Positions 1-11,807 are shown, numbered from the stretch's first letter. The stretch: 64,000 nucleotides of DNA from Allolobophora icterica (GCA_963556255.1 OY744605.1:72690499-72754498); one strand, 5' to 3'. Made by a program: numbers and translations. The notes: a model not told the origin generated them from the sequence alone.

Positions 1-800
1 TGAGAAGAATCAGAGGGAGGAGGTTGAAGAGAAGGTGGAACGAGAAGAGGTGGATGAAGAATGACGAAAGGATGATGAAAGTGAAGAGGAAGAGGAGGAG
101 CTAGAAATGGAAGAGGAAGAATGAGAAGGTGGAGGAATCTGAAGAGTAGAAGAATGTAGAAGGAGAAGGGCGGAGGAGAAGGACTGAGGATGGACTAGAA
201 GCATGGACGGATAAATGGACAAATGGCAGAACGAATAAAAATAGGTAGAAGTGCTGAGACAAATGACGCGTGATGCTCGTAAAACGTCCATCGAAGGTTT
301 GTCGTTCCGCTTGAGTGATTGAGAGTGGATTAGGGTTTTTATGAGGGGAAGGCAGAAGGAAGATAGGCCAAGAGGATCAGGAGAATATGGCCCATAGAAT
401 TAGGAGGAATTTTGACCTAGAGGTCAAAAATGAAAATAAGCCAAGAGGATTAGGAGGAACACAGACCTGGGCATTAGAGGATAGACATAGAGGAATATAG
501 AAAACGAGGAGGAAGGTAGAGGATGTCGAGAGAAGATTTAGTGGGGACGCTCAGTTGAGTTGGAGGCGATTAGCACAAGAGAGGAGTTTGAATGAGGATC
601 AGGAGAAATGAGAAGAGGAAGAAGGGAAGGAATTTTAAGTGGAGGTGGAAAAACGAGAGGTTGAGACGGCATGAGTAGAGGAGAGATTATAATGAATAGA
701 GGAGAAGGATTGAAAAGAAAAGAAGTAATGAGAAGAAGACTGACAAAAGAGGGAAATGAGAACAGAAGAAGAAGGAATAACAAGAGGAGAAAGATTGAGA
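1..800. repeat. Purine-rich low-complexity tract
   Basis: Almost the whole stretch is GA-rich, built of degenerate GAGGA/GAAGA motifs. Phrases such as aggattaggaggaa recur around 380-460. Open frames on the complementary strand give only Ser/Pro/Leu-rich low-complexity peptides, so I call no gene here. Confidence 0.8.
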
Positions 801-1675
801 AGCGGCATTCCGCAAATTCTCAGTTCCCTAGCTAACATCACGGTTCAACCGCCATTCTCTGTCTGAGGCTCAGGGACGGCGCTACACCAGGGCGCGCCAG
901 GGACAATGTCTTGGTAAAAAGCCTTTGCCCTTGGTCGATGCCCTACCAGAATTTTTGCTCTGTCCAGAATTTGTTCGGGCATATTTGTAATATCCTGAGA
1001 TATAAATTCACTTAATTCACTTAAGTGTTAAAATTTGCTTTACAAATGTCAAGAAACGTTCAGCTTCGATCTGGGGGCTTCGCCTATCTGACCTCCTGAC
1101 TATAGATAAATATAATAGTGCTGGGGACGATTTATGGCAAGCGCGGCAGCGCAATCTTATATGGTCACCATTTAAGCTCGTGCTTCCGCGCTTTCCATAA
1201 ATTGCCCTCTGCACTGGTTACTTGTGTGTCTGCCCTGGCTATGCTCTGGTTCCAAACAATGTCTGGCGCCGCCACTCCTCAGGCTCCTTTACTTATCACC
1301 CCACACGTCTTCCACTTCAAACAGTTAAACTTCTTCAAGGATTCCAACCCTAATCCACCGATCCTCCGCCTTCCCAGTCTTCTCGTCCTCAACAAACCCG
1401 CCTCAGCGTCCTCTCTCTGGTCTTTCTCTGGTCTCTCTCTGGTCTCTCTGGCTCCCGGACTTAGAATTTCACTGGATATATCTGGACAACCCTCTGACAC
1501 GACACAGCGCAATGAGCTAATGTCCGGACCTAATCTATCGAGTAGCGCTTGAGAAATTTATAGTTACGATTACGATTACGAAGAGTGAGACGAAGACGAA
1601 GATTGGGAATAAAAATGATCACAAGGACGAAATGTGAATAATGATTTTCTGGTCGTCTGTCTTCTCGTCTACGCC
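801..1675. other. Intergenic stretch, nothing recognised
   Basis: Mixed-composition DNA. Open frames on both strands (for example around 1118-1552) show no domain I know. A CAGGGACGGCG block at about 870 resembles the end of a hAT-type element, but I could not find a partner end or a target duplication. Confidence 0.4.
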
Positions 1676-2310
1676 TTTATAAGGTTACTGTTCTTTATGC
1701 TCTTCTTCTTCCTACTCTTTGTCCTTTTCCTCCTTCATCTTCTCCTCCTCTTCTTCCTCCTCCTCCTCCTCCTGCTCTTGCTCTTTCCTTGTCTCGATCT
1801 CTATAAGGTTACTCTTCTTTATGCTCTTCTTCTTCCTACTCTTTGTCCTTTTCCTCCTCCTTCATCTTCTCCTCCTCTTCTTCCTCCTCCTCCTCCTCCT
1901 GCTCTTGCTCTTTCCTTGTCTCGATCTTGGCAAGCACTATGCATCTGTTCGTCGAAGCGGTCCGTTAATTCCGAGATCAATAGACGATGGATGTCCCTTT
2001 CCAGTGTCTCCCTTCCATCTCCATTCCACCTCCTTCCACCTCCCTTCCAAATTCCTTTCCACTACTCCGCTCCTCCTCTTATCTTCTCCTCTTTTTATTT
2101 CTCTTCTTCAACCTCATAATCCTCCACATCATCTTCATCCTCCTAATCTTCCTCCTCGTCCTCCAATTTCCCATCCTCCTCTTTTCCATCCCATTCTTCC
2201 TCATCCTCTTCTTCCTCATCCTCCTCTTGTCCCTACTCCTTTCCTCCCTCATCCTTCTCTTCCACCTCCTCTTCCTCCTCCACTTCCTCTTTCTCCTCCC
2301 GCTCATCCTC
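1676..2310. repeat. Pyrimidine-rich tract with a 124-bp tandem duplication
   Basis: The block beginning ataaggttact at 1679 is repeated at 1803 with few differences, giving two copies of a unit of about 124 bp up to about 1926. CTT/CCT/CTC-rich sequence then continues to about 2310. The predicted Leu/Phe/Pro/Ser-rich peptides are low-complexity artefacts. Confidence 0.75.
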
Positions 2311-2930
2311 ATAACCGCCTCGTTATGGCTATGGGTGCACACCGTTAAGCCGAGCATAAAATGCCCCGTCCTTCAAAGGCAGACGAAGAATCGGGTAGAA
2401 ACGACGGCTTTCGGTCCGTCTGTCCGCCCAACAATATGCCTGTCCGACTAAACGGGCAACGACCCCCACGAGACCCTTGCACGCCTCGACCGACCGATCG
2501 GCCCACTCCCGGTCCCACCACCGCACCCACGTCGATATAAGGCTGATTGATTTAGACACGCTGGCCCGCCAGACCGATTACTCCAGCCGATGAATAGCCA
2601 GCGACGCTAATCATCCCACAGACTGTCGACACTTGCCACTTGATTCAGCTGCTTACAGCCACTTGAAAATTTCTCAGCGTCATGTACATGTACGTGCATA
2701 TGTGTGCATCGGTAAATGCATGTATTTGCGTACGTGCGTATAATTTATGTTTGTAATGTAATGTAAATCTCCGAAATTTCCTAGCGTCACACAAAAGCCG
2801 CGTCAGGGAGACCAGCTTATTCACCGGCGTTATATCAAATGAAGTCCGCAATGGCCAGGTTGCTTTGTCCATTTCGAAGCCAGAGCGTTCTCGACTGTTT
2901 GCAGGCGTTTTTTTCCAGAAGATTTTATGT
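2311..2930. other. Intergenic stretch, nothing recognised
   Basis: No convincing coding signal. The text near 2760-2830 (agaccagcttattcaccgg) resembles the LINE 3'-end family also present at 26771, 34516 and 44418. Confidence 0.35.
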
Positions 2931-3480
2931 TGTTGAAAAGGGAATTGCAGTAGTCTAGTTTGGAATGAACAATCGAAGTGGCTATTGTTCAGGCGGTCTT
3001 GTAATCAAGTTTTAGGCACAGTCGATGAAGGCTGAGAAAGTTAAAAGATGCAGTAGGTGGCAAAGTTGTGTCATTGGGTCGACTGAGGGAGAGAAGTCAG
3101 TTTGCGTAGAAGTTTGAGAGGGGGTGAGAGGAGTCACGGCGGCTTTCTACAGATTTCGAGTATTGGATGAATTTGAGTGAATAAGAGACGATAGGTAACG
3201 TTTTTTGCCTGACAGAAGTTGGCTGTGATGTATATTAGTCAATAACGTCTGTATGCTCGTTGCAGAGAGTTCTGACATGATGGAATTGTATGCAGACACG
3301 GCATCATTATGGTCTGTTGGGGGATTAAGGAGGAGATGGAGGATTCGAGGTCAAGTCTGAATGCATCAAGGTCGATGGAGCTGATATAACTGAATGCGTA
3401 TAGTTTGAGTGAGGGACGGGGAAACGGTCCAATATTGAGTTAAGTTCGCAGCTGAGGATCGGTGACAGGCCGGATGAGAC
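2931..3480 (-). mobile_element. Degraded LINE 3'-region fragment
   Basis: The words gggaattgcagtagtc and caatcgaagtgg match the coding 3' part of the intact L2/CR1-like LINE at 39.4-42.6 kb (same order around 39908-39960), in the same minus orientation. The reading frame is broken throughout. This is an old fragment and its limits are approximate. Confidence 0.55.
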
Positions 3481-3593
3481 GGGACTAACGACTAAGTCAG
3501 GAGTATGGTCATATTTTTAAACAGATTGAAAGCACTTAGGAAGGAAAGAACCTGGGATGCAAATGGATCGGAGTGGTTGTCGACGTAGATGTT

Positions 3594-3850
3594 TGCGTGT
3601 ATGTGTGTGTTTGAATGTGTATGTATATATGAATGTATATCATGTATGTATCTCTGCTCATTCTACCTTCTCCTACTCTATCTATGTATGTGTGTATGTA
3701 TCCATACGTGTATGCATGCAGTGTGCACACATGCATGTTTATGTGTGTAGTCATGTGTATGTATGCTTGTTTGTAAGTAAGTAAGTATGCATGCTTTGAT
3801 TGATTGATGTACGTATGTACGTATGTACGTATGTATGTATGTATGAACAG
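3594..3850. repeat. TG/TATG-rich simple repeat
   Basis: Degenerate (TG)n and (TATG)n sequence, ending in a TACG/TATG tetranucleotide run at about 3806-3845. Tyr/Val/Cys/Met repeat peptides predicted from it are artefacts. Confidence 0.8.
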
Positions 3851-4347
3851 GTCATTTATGTTGCGCTTTCTATGAATCCTCATACAATTGTCGGGTACAC
3901 GTGGTTATACCGAACTGATCTTATCAGGTGCGAATTTAACATCACACGTCGGCTGAGAATGTGTCACCTACAGCGTAGCCAGTCTGCGGATTACAACACG
4001 AAGCCACATTAAACATAACGCGCATTCTCTGGCTGCAGCCCACGCGTCCTCTTTTAGACAACGTAGTTTATGTATTCGAGCGCCAGAAGTCATTTCAGTG
4101 CTGCGGTCCGAAACGGCGGAGTCTTATCATCCGGACTATTTTTATGAAGTTGGACAAACAGCAGCAAAGCCGAAAGTAGAACTGGCGAAGAGAAGAGGGT
4201 TGCGCTGATCCGCTGCCCGCTAAGACCTAAGACCTCCACTCATTTAGTTTCAAATCCCACGGGACATGTCCTGTCCGTCCTGACGGTGGTTGGGTCGGTG
4301 GCAGAGGGAGGGGGCGGTGACAGCCCGCCCCTTTTCGGACGGATCGC
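3851..4347. other. Left flank of the Kolobok-like element, nothing recognised
   Basis: Unique-looking sequence without a supported gene, ending at the TTAA target site at 4348-4351. Confidence 0.4.
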
Positions 4348-4351
4348 TTAA

Positions 4352-4604
4352 AGCCCTAGGTTTTAGGTTTGGCGGTTTCCCTCGTAGAATGAAGTGACCA
4401 ACGACTGTAGGCGGTTCAAGTAAGCATCTGTCGGCCAATGGGCGTTGATTTCATTTTGGTTTACACATCTTACAAGCATAGGCTGCTGAATTTAATTATA
4501 TGCATAGCCTAGGCAACATCGTCCGCTTTGTGGAATGGAGGCGAGGCGCAGGGACGGTCGGTCGATCGGTGGTAGCCCCCACCCTAGGCCCTTCACCCTC
4601 CCTC
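4352..4604 (+). repeat. Left terminal inverted repeat
   Basis: Starts immediately after TTAA and runs inward. It is the reverse complement of 9304-9556 as far as I can compare by eye. Confidence 0.85.
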
Positions 4605-5094
4605 TGGCCTACCCCGATCAATTGACCACTTGTATATATAACCGAGCTTTGGGTCGTAAACCTGTATATAAATGCCAGCTGTTGATGCTGTCACCGTTGC
4701 CTTATTATACCCGGAACACTAAAGACAATAAGCTGTATTTCATATTCTAAGAATTTGCACCAGTATCAGATGCTAATATACAGCCTAAGGAAGAGAGACT
4801 AGGTCACATGCCAAATTATGCTAATGAACTTAGGAAATGAACTTAGGAAATGTCCTTTCACAATTGAGTCTTGGTTTGCAGTACTCATTCTAGTTTGAAT
4901 TTCGCTGCAGCAGAGTTGAGCTTCGTAATTTCTTCACTTCATAGCCATTTTAAATCGCATAGTCGATACAGCTTATATCTCGTGTCTGTATATTATATTA
5001 TTATCTTATTTCAGTAGTGGACCTTATAGTAGTATAACATTGTATTTCGTTAGTGGACATATATTAGTATCATTATATCGAACTATTTCCAAAG

Positions 5095-6978
5095 ATGGAT
5101 GGAGACTACGCTGTACCAACGACACCGACTTCAGGTGTTGCAGTTGGCAACATGCGAACATTTAAAAAACGGTTGTCTGATGGATCTACCAAGAGTTATA
5201 GCTACCCTTACGTTTCTGTAAGGAAACATTTTGAATTAACTTTTACAACCGACAGTGATAAACTTAAATTTGAGCAAAAATGTGAGGACATTCGCTTGGC
5301 GTTGGGAGTAAAAAGTTTGAGAGAAGTTCTGGTGAAAGTCATAATGGATGTTGACACCAATAAGCTCTCTTCTGCAACTCAACATCCGCAGCAGACACTC
5401 ACGATGTCTTCAGTCACGGAAGAAGTAAGTGAATCAACTTCACTGACTGATCCAGCATCTGTCACAGCAGCAATATCAGCAGCTCCAGCAACAGCTTTGG
5501 AGACTGCACATGAGAATTTTGTTGGGCAGTGCTCCAGCATTGCCCAGTTGATCGACACAATCTCACAACATTCATCCACATGTGTGACGCCGTATTCAGT
5601 GAAGTCATGGACACACAGTGGTCATGTGCTGTCGGTGGATATGGAGTGTGCGAAAAAACACTCCTTTCAGTGGAGTTCCTCATCCACAATAGACAGCGAG
5701 CGGAAGGAATTTGAAGTCAACCACCGAGTGATGTTGAGCTACCTGGCCTCTGGTATGACACCCATACAGTACGAGCGCTTTAGCGACTTCAGTCGGTTTG
5801 GACTATTGTCAGACCTTTTCCGCAGGAGGAATATGGTTACATTTAGTGCCATTTCTGAGAACCTGCGAAAGCAATCTATATTTGGCGCTAGAGCGCAGGA
5901 GTCTTCACTGTCGCCTGATGGAGCTATCTCTATAATGACTGACGCACGACATCATTGTAGACGAAATAGTTATCACACCGACCATGTTGCTATCGGGTTG
6001 AAAACTCACAAAGTCGTTGATATTCAACACATTAACGGGAATGATGATAACTGTTCACAGCGTCACGAGGCAGTGGGATTCGACAGGATGTACGAGAGCC
6101 TGGATCTCAGCAACATTAAAGTTGCCCATCATGTGCATGATCGAAACATGACAATCAACAAGCGCCTACGTGAGAGGAAGCAAGCCAGGAATTCCAATGA
6201 CCGCTGGCACTGCACCCGTCCTATAACAGCCGGGGTGAAAAAAATTGGGCAAGGAGCACAAAAAAACATTGGAAAAACATGGCATCCCGAGCTTTCTGAC
6301 AAGGGTGCTGCCATTCGAAACCACGTCTATTGGTGTATGGACAATTGCAATGGAGATGCCCAAACCCTGCGTAAGCTCATAGAATCATGCATCCCTCATT
6401 TTCAGAACAACCACAGCAAGTGCCATGAAACTTCCCACTGCAAAGAGCCGGGGCATATGATTGAAGTTCGAATTGTTTCAAATGAGGCTGCAATTACAAT
6501 GCTCCAGGACTTTCTTCGGTCGTTGGTAGTGTACAAGCACGCTGAAGATTATGTCAAAGGCCACGACACATTTTATGTGGAAAGTTTTAATAACGTTTGT
6601 CTGATCTATCTGGATAAACGGATACACTACGGGAATTTAATGTACGAGCTGCGGAGCAATCTGGCTGTCTTGGACTGGAACGAACACGTCGACAGACCAT
6701 ACACGTCTATATGCACGACTGTTCGTTCGAAAAACCCACGTCGCCAAATCGGGAAAAAAGTGTATCGGCGCAAGACCTACGTATTTGTTGAGAACATTTG
6801 GAATTTGTACATTGCCGTGTGGTCAGCATCTAAAGCAATATCGGAGTCTGTGACAGAAACTTCTGCAGATAAGGAGACCTGCCAGAGTGAAATCTCTTCG
6901 GACGAATCCGATGACGACCAATTAGGAGACAGTGAGAGCTTTTCAAATGAAAGCAATGCACCCTACACAGTAGAATAA
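5095..6978 (+). CDS. Kolobok-like DDE transposase
   Basis: An uninterrupted 627-codon frame lies centrally between the inverted repeats. The likely RNase-H-fold catalytic core has a first Asp at residue 283 (SIMTDARHH), a second at 349 (HVHDRNM) and a Glu at 496 (FYVESFNN). The last is followed by a basic/aromatic stretch (LDKRIHYGNLMYELR) and LAVLDWNEH, an arrangement familiar from Kolobok-type transposases. A His/Cys cluster at about 440-454 (HSKCHETSHC) may bind zinc. The C-terminus is acidic and Ser-rich. The N-terminal 130 residues carry no DNA-binding domain I can name. It would bind the element ends and cut at TTAA sites in the nucleus. Assignment of the catalytic residues is inferred from spacing and family memory, without an alignment. 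Confidence 0.8.
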   Translation: MDGDYAVPTTPTSGVAVGNMRTFKKRLSDGSTKSYSYPYVSVRKHFELTFTTDSDKLKFEQKCEDIRLALGVKSLREVLVKVIMDVDTNKLSSATQHPQQTLTMSSVTEEVSESTSLTDPASVTAAISAAPATALETAHENFVGQCSSIAQLIDTISQHSSTCVTPYSVKSWTHSGHVLSVDMECAKKHSFQWSSSSTIDSERKEFEVNHRVMLSYLASGMTPIQYERFSDFSRFGLLSDLFRRRNMVTFSAISENLRKQSIFGARAQESSLSPDGAISIMTDARHHCRRNSYHTDHVAIGLKTHKVVDIQHINGNDDNCSQRHEAVGFDRMYESLDLSNIKVAHHVHDRNMTINKRLRERKQARNSNDRWHCTRPITAGVKKIGQGAQKNIGKTWHPELSDKGAAIRNHVYWCMDNCNGDAQTLRKLIESCIPHFQNNHSKCHETSHCKEPGHMIEVRIVSNEAAITMLQDFLRSLVVYKHAEDYVKGHDTFYVESFNNVCLIYLDKRIHYGNLMYELRSNLAVLDWNEHVDRPYTSICTTVRSKNPRRQIGKKVYRRKTYVFVENIWNLYIAVWSASKAISESVTETSADKETCQSEISSDESDDDQLGDSESFSNESNAPYTVE

Positions 6979-7898
6979 CCGTAAGAGCTGTGACAATATT
7001 GTATGATACACTAAAATCAAACATATCAGTGCTACATAACCATCAACCGTCATTACACATAACCACCTTAGCATTCTGCTGTCTACTCTGCTTGACCTCC
7101 CCGGATTTTGGCCTGGCATAGGACAGAGAGATGTGTGGCAGAGCTGATGTGTGGCAGAGCTGACTGCTATCACACGCGTCCACAGGTGGCGGATAGTGGA
7201 ACGACCTCTAGAAATAGAGGTCAGCTGCGAAATAAGCAGGGTTATATCTGACGAATAAGCAGTCGCGGACCAACAGCGGCAAGGCTAGTAGGGCACACTG
7301 TAGAAAAAGAGTGGCATTTTGCTTGACAACTAAAAGCTGCAAATATCCAATAACAGCCTTGTGACATGGGAGCACATGACTCAATTTAAATAAGCCTGAT
7401 GACCCTCTGCCTAGCGGGCATGTGTTCATCACCAAGACTAGGTCCACAGCGGAAAACTGTGGTTGATGCCACGAAGGGCATCCGATCTGTAACAAGATGC
7501 TCCAATCTGTATAAAAATGAATCTGTGGCTTACCCCCCCTCAACGAGGTCCTAATCCAAGCAAGAAAAAAAGAAGATTGAACGGACAAGGGACTGTGGCC
7601 ATTGCAAAATTGATTTGACATAGCACTTATGAAAAACCTAGTCTCCGTAACGTGGTTTTCGTGTGGCGCCGAGCAATTGAGGGCAATTCAGGTTTAAATC
7701 CACCTCTGAGTAGGAATCTTGAAGAGGCGCTATATAAATTTAAAATGGGGGAATGTTATGTTACATTGAATCATAGCTATGACAGGTGTACATAAGCAGC
7801 TCACAATCGATAAAATTCTGCTTTATGTCAGAAAGTAAGTGTACAATAAAAATCTCTCTGTCTAAACAAAGTCCGGCGAATTATCCAAAGTATCAATG
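6979..7898. other. Transposon interior between the two genes
   Basis: No supported gene. A frame of about 137 codons on the minus strand (7208-7621) has no recognisable feature. At 7650-7760 the sequence resembles a SINE/LINE end (ggtttaaatcc, then ggcgctatataaattt). Confidence 0.4.
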
Positions 7899-8369
7899 TT
7901 ACTCCCACTTGTGGCCCATGTAAGGCGTGCCTGTTGGATTCGGATACAACGATCTCACTTTTCGCACTACGCAATCTGGCATTATTTCCCGCATGTGAAG
8001 TACACCGTTCGATTCCGTTAGTTTCTTGGCCAGATATAATGGGCTCGTCCACCCACCCAAGTTGCAAATGATCTTCCAATATTTTCCATAAATTACTCTT
8101 CGTATTGGACTTTTAGCTGCATGCGCTGCTTGTCCTCCGCCAAGCCAACCTGGAGATGCAGAACCCACGCACGGAGAGAGAAAACAAAGAGGACAGGCGC
8201 CTTCCGATTGATGATTTTCACCCTGCAGCTGCAAATGATCAGCTGACACTTGAATGTCATGACTGTTTTGAGCCTCAATTTCTGACTCTGTACTATTTCC
8301 ATTGGACGCGACCAAGACCTCCTTCGAAGCGGCATCCATACAAGATTTTCTTCTCTTTGGTGGTTCCAA
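7899..8369 (-). CDS. Second transposon gene; C-terminus resembles the P2X7 ballast domain
   Basis: A 156-codon frame, convergent with the transposase and inside the same inverted repeats. The N-terminus is basic (MEPPKRRKS) and polar. Cysteines occur at CPLC and PC in the middle. The C-terminal segment REIMPDCVVRKVRSLYP followed by NPTG and YMGHK resembles the P2X7 intracellular ballast (P2RX7_C) consensus, in which a basic residue and I-P-x-C precede V-x-x-[IV]-R and [FY]-P, then a Y-x-G motif. That domain is known outside channels in many invertebrate proteins. Upstream coding exons may exist, since the usual zinc-binding Cys/His set is not fully visible. Role in transposition unknown; the domain call is tentative. 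Confidence 0.45.
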   Translation of the reverse strand: MEPPKRRKSCMDAASKEVLVASNGNSTESEIEAQNSHDIQVSADHLQLQGENHQSEGACPLCFLSPCVGSASPGWLGGGQAAHAAKSPIRRVIYGKYWKIICNLGGWTSPLYLAKKLTESNGVLHMREIMPDCVVRKVRSLYPNPTGTPYMGHKWE

Positions 8370-8806
8370 CTCTGCAATTGGAACAAAGGCAGTTTCGATT
8401 GGTTGGAGATATATTTATAATGTCATCAACATACAATTAGCTCTTTCGACTTGACTTGAACGACAGCTTAGCTGGGTTATGCATATGTTTATTGTCTTAT
8501 TACATATCGTAATAATAATAATCATGGTAATTTTAATAATTACATTTTTAATTGGCCATTTATTATCATTACTGCTGTTACTGCTGTTCACATCAGTTGT
8601 CATTATACTAACATTGCTGATGTTATTATTACTATGTATTTCTATAGCATGGTTTGAGCTAAATATTTGCAAGGATAATAAATGCAATTTAATTTAATAT
8701 TTATAAATCTTAGTTCAATCTTATTTGCGCACGTATAGCGCTACCTGAAGAACAATAGGGCCTACTTGTACAGGGTTCACCACACAAAACAATTTATACA
8801 ATTTCA

Positions 8807-8808
<2 letters not shown>

Positions 8809-8862
<54 letters not shown>
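8809..8862. repeat. (TA)n microsatellite
   Basis: About 27 uninterrupted AT/TA units inside the Kolobok-like element. Confidence 0.95.
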
Positions 8863-8864
<2 letters not shown>

Positions 8865-9303
8865 GCATCGTCTTCATAATTACCAATTTTTTCAAAATTC
8901 CAGTTGTTGTGAGCAAAAAATGCCCGTATGGCTTCCTCTTGATCGCCATCTACCACAATAGTAAGTTCGTATTTGTTCATGGCAATCTAATCGCATATAG
9001 AAACTACAGACTTGTTTCTCAACCCTGTAAGTATCTTCATAGCAATGAACTCCATAGTAATATGAGTGTATGGGGGGGTAAATTTGGATAATTGGAACAA
9101 CTTGTATACATTCTAGAAGTACAGGTATGACCTCTAGCCAGCTTACCTGGCTTTCGTATACACAAATTAGTCGACCCACAGCTCGGTTATATATATACAA
9201 GTGGTCAATTGATCGAGGTAGGGCCTGTACGGGGTATGCCCTGTCGGGTCTAGTCTGCCCTAGCGATGCATCTCCATCCATCCGTCCGACCGCTAGAGGG
9301 CCA

Positions 9304-9556
9304 GAGGGAGGGTGAAGGGCCTAGGGTGGGGGCTACCACCGATCGACCGACCGTCCCTGCGCCTCGCCTCCATTCCACAAAGCGGACGATGTTGCCTAGG
9401 CTATGCATATAATTAAATTCAGCAGCCTATGCTTGTAAGATGTGTAAACCAAAATGAAATCAACGCCCATTGGCCGACAGATGCTTACTTGAACCGCCTA
9501 CAGTCGTTGGTCACTTCATTCTACGAGGGAAACCGCCAAACCTAAAACCTAGGGCT
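9304..9556 (-). repeat. Right terminal inverted repeat
   Basis: Reverse complement of 4352-4604, ending directly at TTAA (9557-9560). Confidence 0.85.
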
Positions 9557-9723
9557 TTAAGCTCCCTCCTGCGGCGTCAAATTAGACCAAGGTCCGCGGG
9601 CAGAACGAGGCAGCCTGTATGCTTCTGTTTGCTGTATGAATTTGTCTACATCTTTATATGGGCCTCTGTATTTCTTTATTATACACATGCCTTCGTATGT
9701 CTGTTTGTGCGTGTGTGTGTGTC

Positions 9724-9880
9724 TGTGTATGTCTGTATGTGTGACTGTGTCTGTCTATCTGTCCGTCCGTCCGTCCTTCGGTCCGTCCGGCCTTCTGACT
9801 GTCTGTCCGTCCGTCAGTCAGTGTGTCAGTCAGTCAGTCTGTCTGTCTGTCAGTCAGTCTGTCTGTCTGTCTGTCCGTCT

Positions 9881-9914
<34 letters not shown>

Positions 9915-9928
9915 TCGTCCGTCCGTCC

Positions 9929-10012
<84 letters not shown>

Positions 10013-10013
10013 T
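9724..10013. repeat. (TGTC)n microsatellite
   Basis: TGTC/CGTC tetranucleotide array, imperfect on the left and perfect after about 9925. All frames read as low-complexity Cys/Leu/Ser/Val or Thr/Asp/Arg/Gln repeats. Confidence 0.95.
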
Positions 10014-11235
10014 ATGAGAGGCGTTGGTTCACTTGACGCCGGTGCCAATAATTGTCTTCTCTTGTTCTTTCGACGATCGATATCTGAGGGGCGTTTCTGG
10101 CGACGAAACGGACAACAACGGCTGAGTGCTCAGCCGCTTGGCATGCAGAACTTCACGGTTGCTGCTGCTGATGTTGCGAACGCGCCATCCTCTTCACAGC
10201 TGAAGAGGCAGAGAGTGTGGTCAGAGGAGCAGAGTGTTTCATCAACTGATGCCAAATTATACAGCGCAGACATCTCTATAAAGCGTAATAAGCAAGACAC
10301 TCAGTTCTAATCTGAGCAGATTACTCCAGGAGGCCTGCATAAATTAATTAGCAAGGCCTACATCAACACACCCACACCTACACCTACACACACATACACA
10401 CACCCACACACACATACACACACACACACACTTAATAGGCCTATTTCTAAAGTAGGCATACTATAGGCCCATTACAAGAATGGGTCTATATTCGTATTAG
10501 GCTTACATGTAATGTAAGCCTAAGATGCCTATGGGTTTCACTGCAAATTAGGCCACAGAGCTTAAAGTTAGTCCTATTCTAGCGCAGTTGTTTTTTTTCG
10601 TCGGAAGTTGATGAAGCAATTATGTCGCATTCATTATAATCAACAATAGGCCTATCGTCAGCATCAGCATCATCATCATAATCATCATCACTATCATCAC
10701 CATCATAATTATAATCATCATCATCATCATCTTGACCATCATCATCATAATCGTCACCAGAAACTTCTTCATCCTCATCATCATCTTCTTCTTCATCGTA
10801 TCGTCGCTATTGACAGTAGCAGCAGCAACTGTCGTTAATGTTAGTTTACGACGACCGACTGCAGCTGATCTCCTGACCTGAGGGTGTTTCTGGCCAACGC
10901 CGTCTCCCCGTTCGTCCTGCTCAACCGTGTCTTGCAACTCTGACCCCTACCATCTGCCAACGACCGATACGTCCGTCCGTCCCAACGACCAATCGACCCC
11001 TCCTTCCCTCCGACCTGTTTTCATATCAGCCTGTCTTCCCCCTGCGCTTCCTCCCTAGCTAACCCCGTCTCTGCCCCTCTTCCCCTTCTCTATTCCCCTC
11101 CCTCACTCGCTGCCTCTCTGCCTCCCTTCCCCGTTGTTCCTTCAGTTCGTCTCTTTGTCCATATCTCCCTCCCTCTGTCACTTCCTCTGTCACTCCCTCA
11201 GGGCATCGTTGCGTCATTCAGGGCGCCAAATAAAT
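10014..11235. other. Intergenic stretch with small simple repeats
   Basis: Holds a CA-rich patch (10366-10430), a near-palindrome ttaggcttacatgtaatgtaagcctaa (10497-10523) and an ATC/TCA trinucleotide patch (10660-10800). No supported gene. Confidence 0.5.
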
Positions 11236-11315
11236 CCGATGATGTTTATATATATATAAACATATATACATCATCGGATATATATATATAATATATATAT
11301 ATATATATCCGATGA
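11236..11315. repeat. AT-rich hairpin with alternating CCGATGATG blocks
   Basis: CCGATGATG occurs at both ends and, inverted, in the middle (catcatcgg), separated by TA runs. Each half can fold as a stem-loop. Confidence 0.7.
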
Positions 11316-11807
11316 TGTTCAAGTGTAAAGCGAAGCAAATCTCGATTGACTCCTCGACCGATTAAAGTTTTTCGTCGGCCATCGGAAGAGCCGCAGAATG
11401 AATGTCCAGCTGAGAGATCTATGGAAATTCAGTTGTCGTTTGCGACGACCATTTGTAAGGCCTTAGCAATGAGTGGATTATCTGGCGCCTTCAATTGCTT
11501 GGTCTCGGCGTTTCCGACATCATAGATCAACATAAACTAATCTCAAGTTTACCTACTAGACGACACCATCGATTTCACATTGCGTCACATTATATACGAG
11601 TAACTTTTGCCATTGCTCCACATCGCTTTTTTGCATTAACTACAATGGCTTACTTTGCGTAACATTGCATACAGCGTAGTCGCATACAGTATAATATTCG
11701 AACATAAGTTAATCGCTAAGCATCGTCAGCACGGTTGTCTGTGACCCTACTTTAGCCTTGTAAAGACTGACAGACTGGGCAAACAGGTGGCAACTTCCAG
11801 CTGCTGC
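11316..11807. other. Intergenic stretch, nothing recognised
   Basis: Unremarkable mixed sequence, no supported gene. Confidence 0.4.

Larger units (their letters stand above)
4352..9556 (+). mobile_element. Kolobok-like DNA transposon with long terminal inverted repeats
   Basis: Both ends read AGCCCTAGGTTTTAGG going inward, and each is flanked by TTAA (4348-4351 and 9557-9560). The inverted repeats are essentially identical for about 250 bp (4352-4604 against 9304-9556). After an indel they resume around a cgatcaattgaccact block near 4615 and 9210. TTAA target duplication is a property of the Kolobok and piggyBac groups; the protein inside points to Kolobok. The interior holds an intact plus-strand transposase gene and a convergent minus-strand reading frame. 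Intact frame and matching ends suggest a young, perhaps autonomous copy. Confidence 0.85.

Noticed and set aside
870..1130. Possible hAT element starting CAGGGACGGCG
   Set aside because: No matching inverse end or 8-bp duplication could be found.
9636..10036. Long Cys/Leu/Ser/Val-repeat reading frames
   Set aside because: They are the three registers of a TGTC microsatellite, with no non-repeat coding core.
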